DNA of 64,000 nt from Pseudomonas sp. LBUM920. Its GTDB lineage: Bacteria; Pseudomonadota; Gammaproteobacteria; Pseudomonadales; Pseudomonadaceae. The notes beneath the pieces were generated by a model. It was not told the origin of the DNA. It made no database searches and saw only the letters and a program-made list of their open reading frames with translations. The stretch covers positions 3,701,501-3,765,500 of the forward strand of contig NZ_CP027762.1 in the NCBI RefSeq assembly GCF_003852315.1, read 5' to 3'. How positions within the stretch are numbered: position 1 is the stretch's first letter; every line of letters starts with the position of its first letter. A program made the translations under genes and the position numbers. Positions 63,013 to 64,000 of this stretch are shown piece by piece.

Positions 63013-63854
63013 GTCGGGGTTATCTGCTGTCGTTGCCGGCCCTGGCGCTGTTCACCGGGCTGTTGATTCTGCCGCTGGTGATGACGCTGGTGCTGTCGTT
63101 CAACGTGTTCGACTACCAGGTGGGCGTGAAGGCGGATGAATGGACCTTGGCGCATTACCTGTCGCTGTTCAGTGATGCGTACTTCTATGAAATCTTCTGG
63201 CGCACCTTCTGGATCAGCGCGCTGGTGACCTTGCTGTGCGTCGTGATCGGCGTGCCCGAGGCTTACATTCTGAGCCGCATGGGCACGCCGTGGCGCTCGA
63301 TCTTCCTGATCCTGATCCTCACGCCGTTGCTGATTTCGGTGGTGGTGCGCGCCTTCGGCTGGAGCCTGTTGCTCGGCGCCGACGGGCTGGTCAACCAAGT
63401 GATCCAGGCCCTCGGCGGGCGCCCGGTGAAACTGCTGTACACACCGTTTGCGGTGATCATCGCGCTGGTGCACGTGATGCTGCCGTTCATGATCATTCCG
63501 GTGTGGACCTCGCTGCAAAAACTCGACCCGTCGGCAGAACAGGCGGCGCTGTCACTCGGCGCCAGCCAGGCCACGGTGATGCGCAGGATCGTGTTGCCGC
63601 AGGTGATGCCCGGCGTGCTGTCCGGCACGTTGATTGTGTTCGGCCTGGCGGCCAGCTCGTTTGCGATCCCCGGCCTGCTCGGCGGGCGCCGCCTGAAAAT
63701 GGTCGCCACGGTGGTGTACGACCAGTACCTCTCGGAACTCAACTGGCCCATGGGCGCGACCATCGCGGTGGTGCTGCTGTTGGTCAACCTGCTGATCATG
63801 CTGAGCTGGAACCGCATGGTCGAAAGCCGCTACAAAAAGTCCCTGGGGGTTTAA
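63009..63854 (+). CDS. ABC importer permease (PotB-like)
   Basis: A 281-residue inner-membrane permease with six membrane segments. The cytoplasmic EAA-type loop is visible (SLGASQATVMRRIVLPQVMPG), which contacts the ATPase. It starts inside the ATPase stop (ATGA overlap) and is followed after 4 bp by a second permease. Confidence 0.92.
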   Translation: MSRGYLLSLPALALFTGLLILPLVMTLVLSFNVFDYQVGVKADEWTLAHYLSLFSDAYFYEIFWRTFWISALVTLLCVVIGVPEAYILSRMGTPWRSIFLILILTPLLISVVVRAFGWSLLLGADGLVNQVIQALGGRPVKLLYTPFAVIIALVHVMLPFMIIPVWTSLQKLDPSAEQAALSLGASQATVMRRIVLPQVMPGVLSGTLIVFGLAASSFAIPGLLGGRRLKMVATVVYDQYLSELNWPMGATIAVVLLLVNLLIMLSWNRMVESRYKKSLGV

Positions 63855-63858
63855 GCGC

Positions 63859-64000
63859 ATGTCCAGAAACGGTCCTTTGGCCCTCGGCTTTCATGGTGTG
63901 GTGGTGCTGTTCATGATGGCGCCGCTGGTGGTGGTGTGCCTGGTGGCGTTCACCCCGGAAAACACCTTGAGCCTGCCGACGTCGGGCTTCTCGCTGCGCT
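63859..64000 (+). CDS. ABC importer permease (PotC-like), partial
   Basis: It begins MSRNGPLALGFHGVVVLFMM and continues to SLPTSGFSLR at the right edge, about 47 residues. A first membrane segment followed by a periplasmic FTPENTLSLP loop is typical of the second permease of polyamine-type importers. The rest is outside the window. Confidence 0.85.
   Translation, partial: MSRNGPLALGFHGVVVLFMMAPLVVVCLVAFTPENTLSLPTSGFSLR

Overview
The window comes from a fluorescent Pseudomonas, most likely of the P. fluorescens group. The evidence is high G+C, REP-type palindromes between genes, a pyoverdine gene block in the usual Pseudomonas order, and amidase and FpvA proteins that read as close relatives of Pseudomonas homologues. 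Positions 1-4000 are housekeeping: nadK, a metallophosphatase, a rhomboid protease and a DUF1315 gene form a tight minus-strand operon, with a DUF1853 gene divergent from it.

Positions 4016-42050 are pyoverdine (siderophore) genes. They include periplasmic maturation enzymes pvdP, pvdM, pvdN and pvdO, the hydroxyornithine formyltransferase pvdF, the ABC exporter pvdE and the ferripyoverdine receptor fpvA. Two giant NRPS genes (4682 and 3950 residues, called pvdI and pvdD here) make the peptide. Domain order and specificity residues predict D-Ser, Lys, Gly, fOHOrn, then Lys, D-fOHOrn, Ser and a thioesterase. From memory this matches the pyoverdine of P. fluorescens SBW25/ATCC 13525. Five TAAAT-N16-CGT-like PvdS promoters are visible, four of them as two back-to-back pairs (pvdP/pvdMNO and pvdF/pvdE). 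fpvA instead has a strong Fur-box-like palindrome. pvdL, pvdA, pvdS, pvdH, fpvI/fpvR and the recycling exporter are not in the window.

Positions 42131-46700 hold a HicA/HicB toxin-antitoxin pair divergent from pvdI, an MFS transporter divergent from its probable TetR regulator with two perfect shared operators, a MATE exporter and a DUF2239 gene.

Positions 46714-59789 look like one amide/urea nitrogen-scavenging system. Catabolic genes are fmdA (formamidase), an fmdB-type zinc ribbon, amiE (aliphatic amidase) and an AAA ATPase like AmiB. Uptake genes are a five-gene UrtABCDE-type ABC transporter. The likely regulators are a histidine kinase fused to a complete NCS1 permease with a cysteine-rich linker, and a LuxR-type response regulator. 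A 16-bp site, TACGT-N4-TGACGTA, lies 70-80 bp upstream of both fmdA and urtA and is a candidate operator for that regulator.

The right end (60900-64000) has an IclR regulator divergent from a polyamine-type ABC importer operon that runs off the window. Intergenic spaces carry REPINs: seven in 184-bp tandem repeats between pvdO and pvdF, five in roughly 131-bp repeats after the response regulator, and four single ones. A separate repeat at 60630-60830 can fold into a multi-stem structure.
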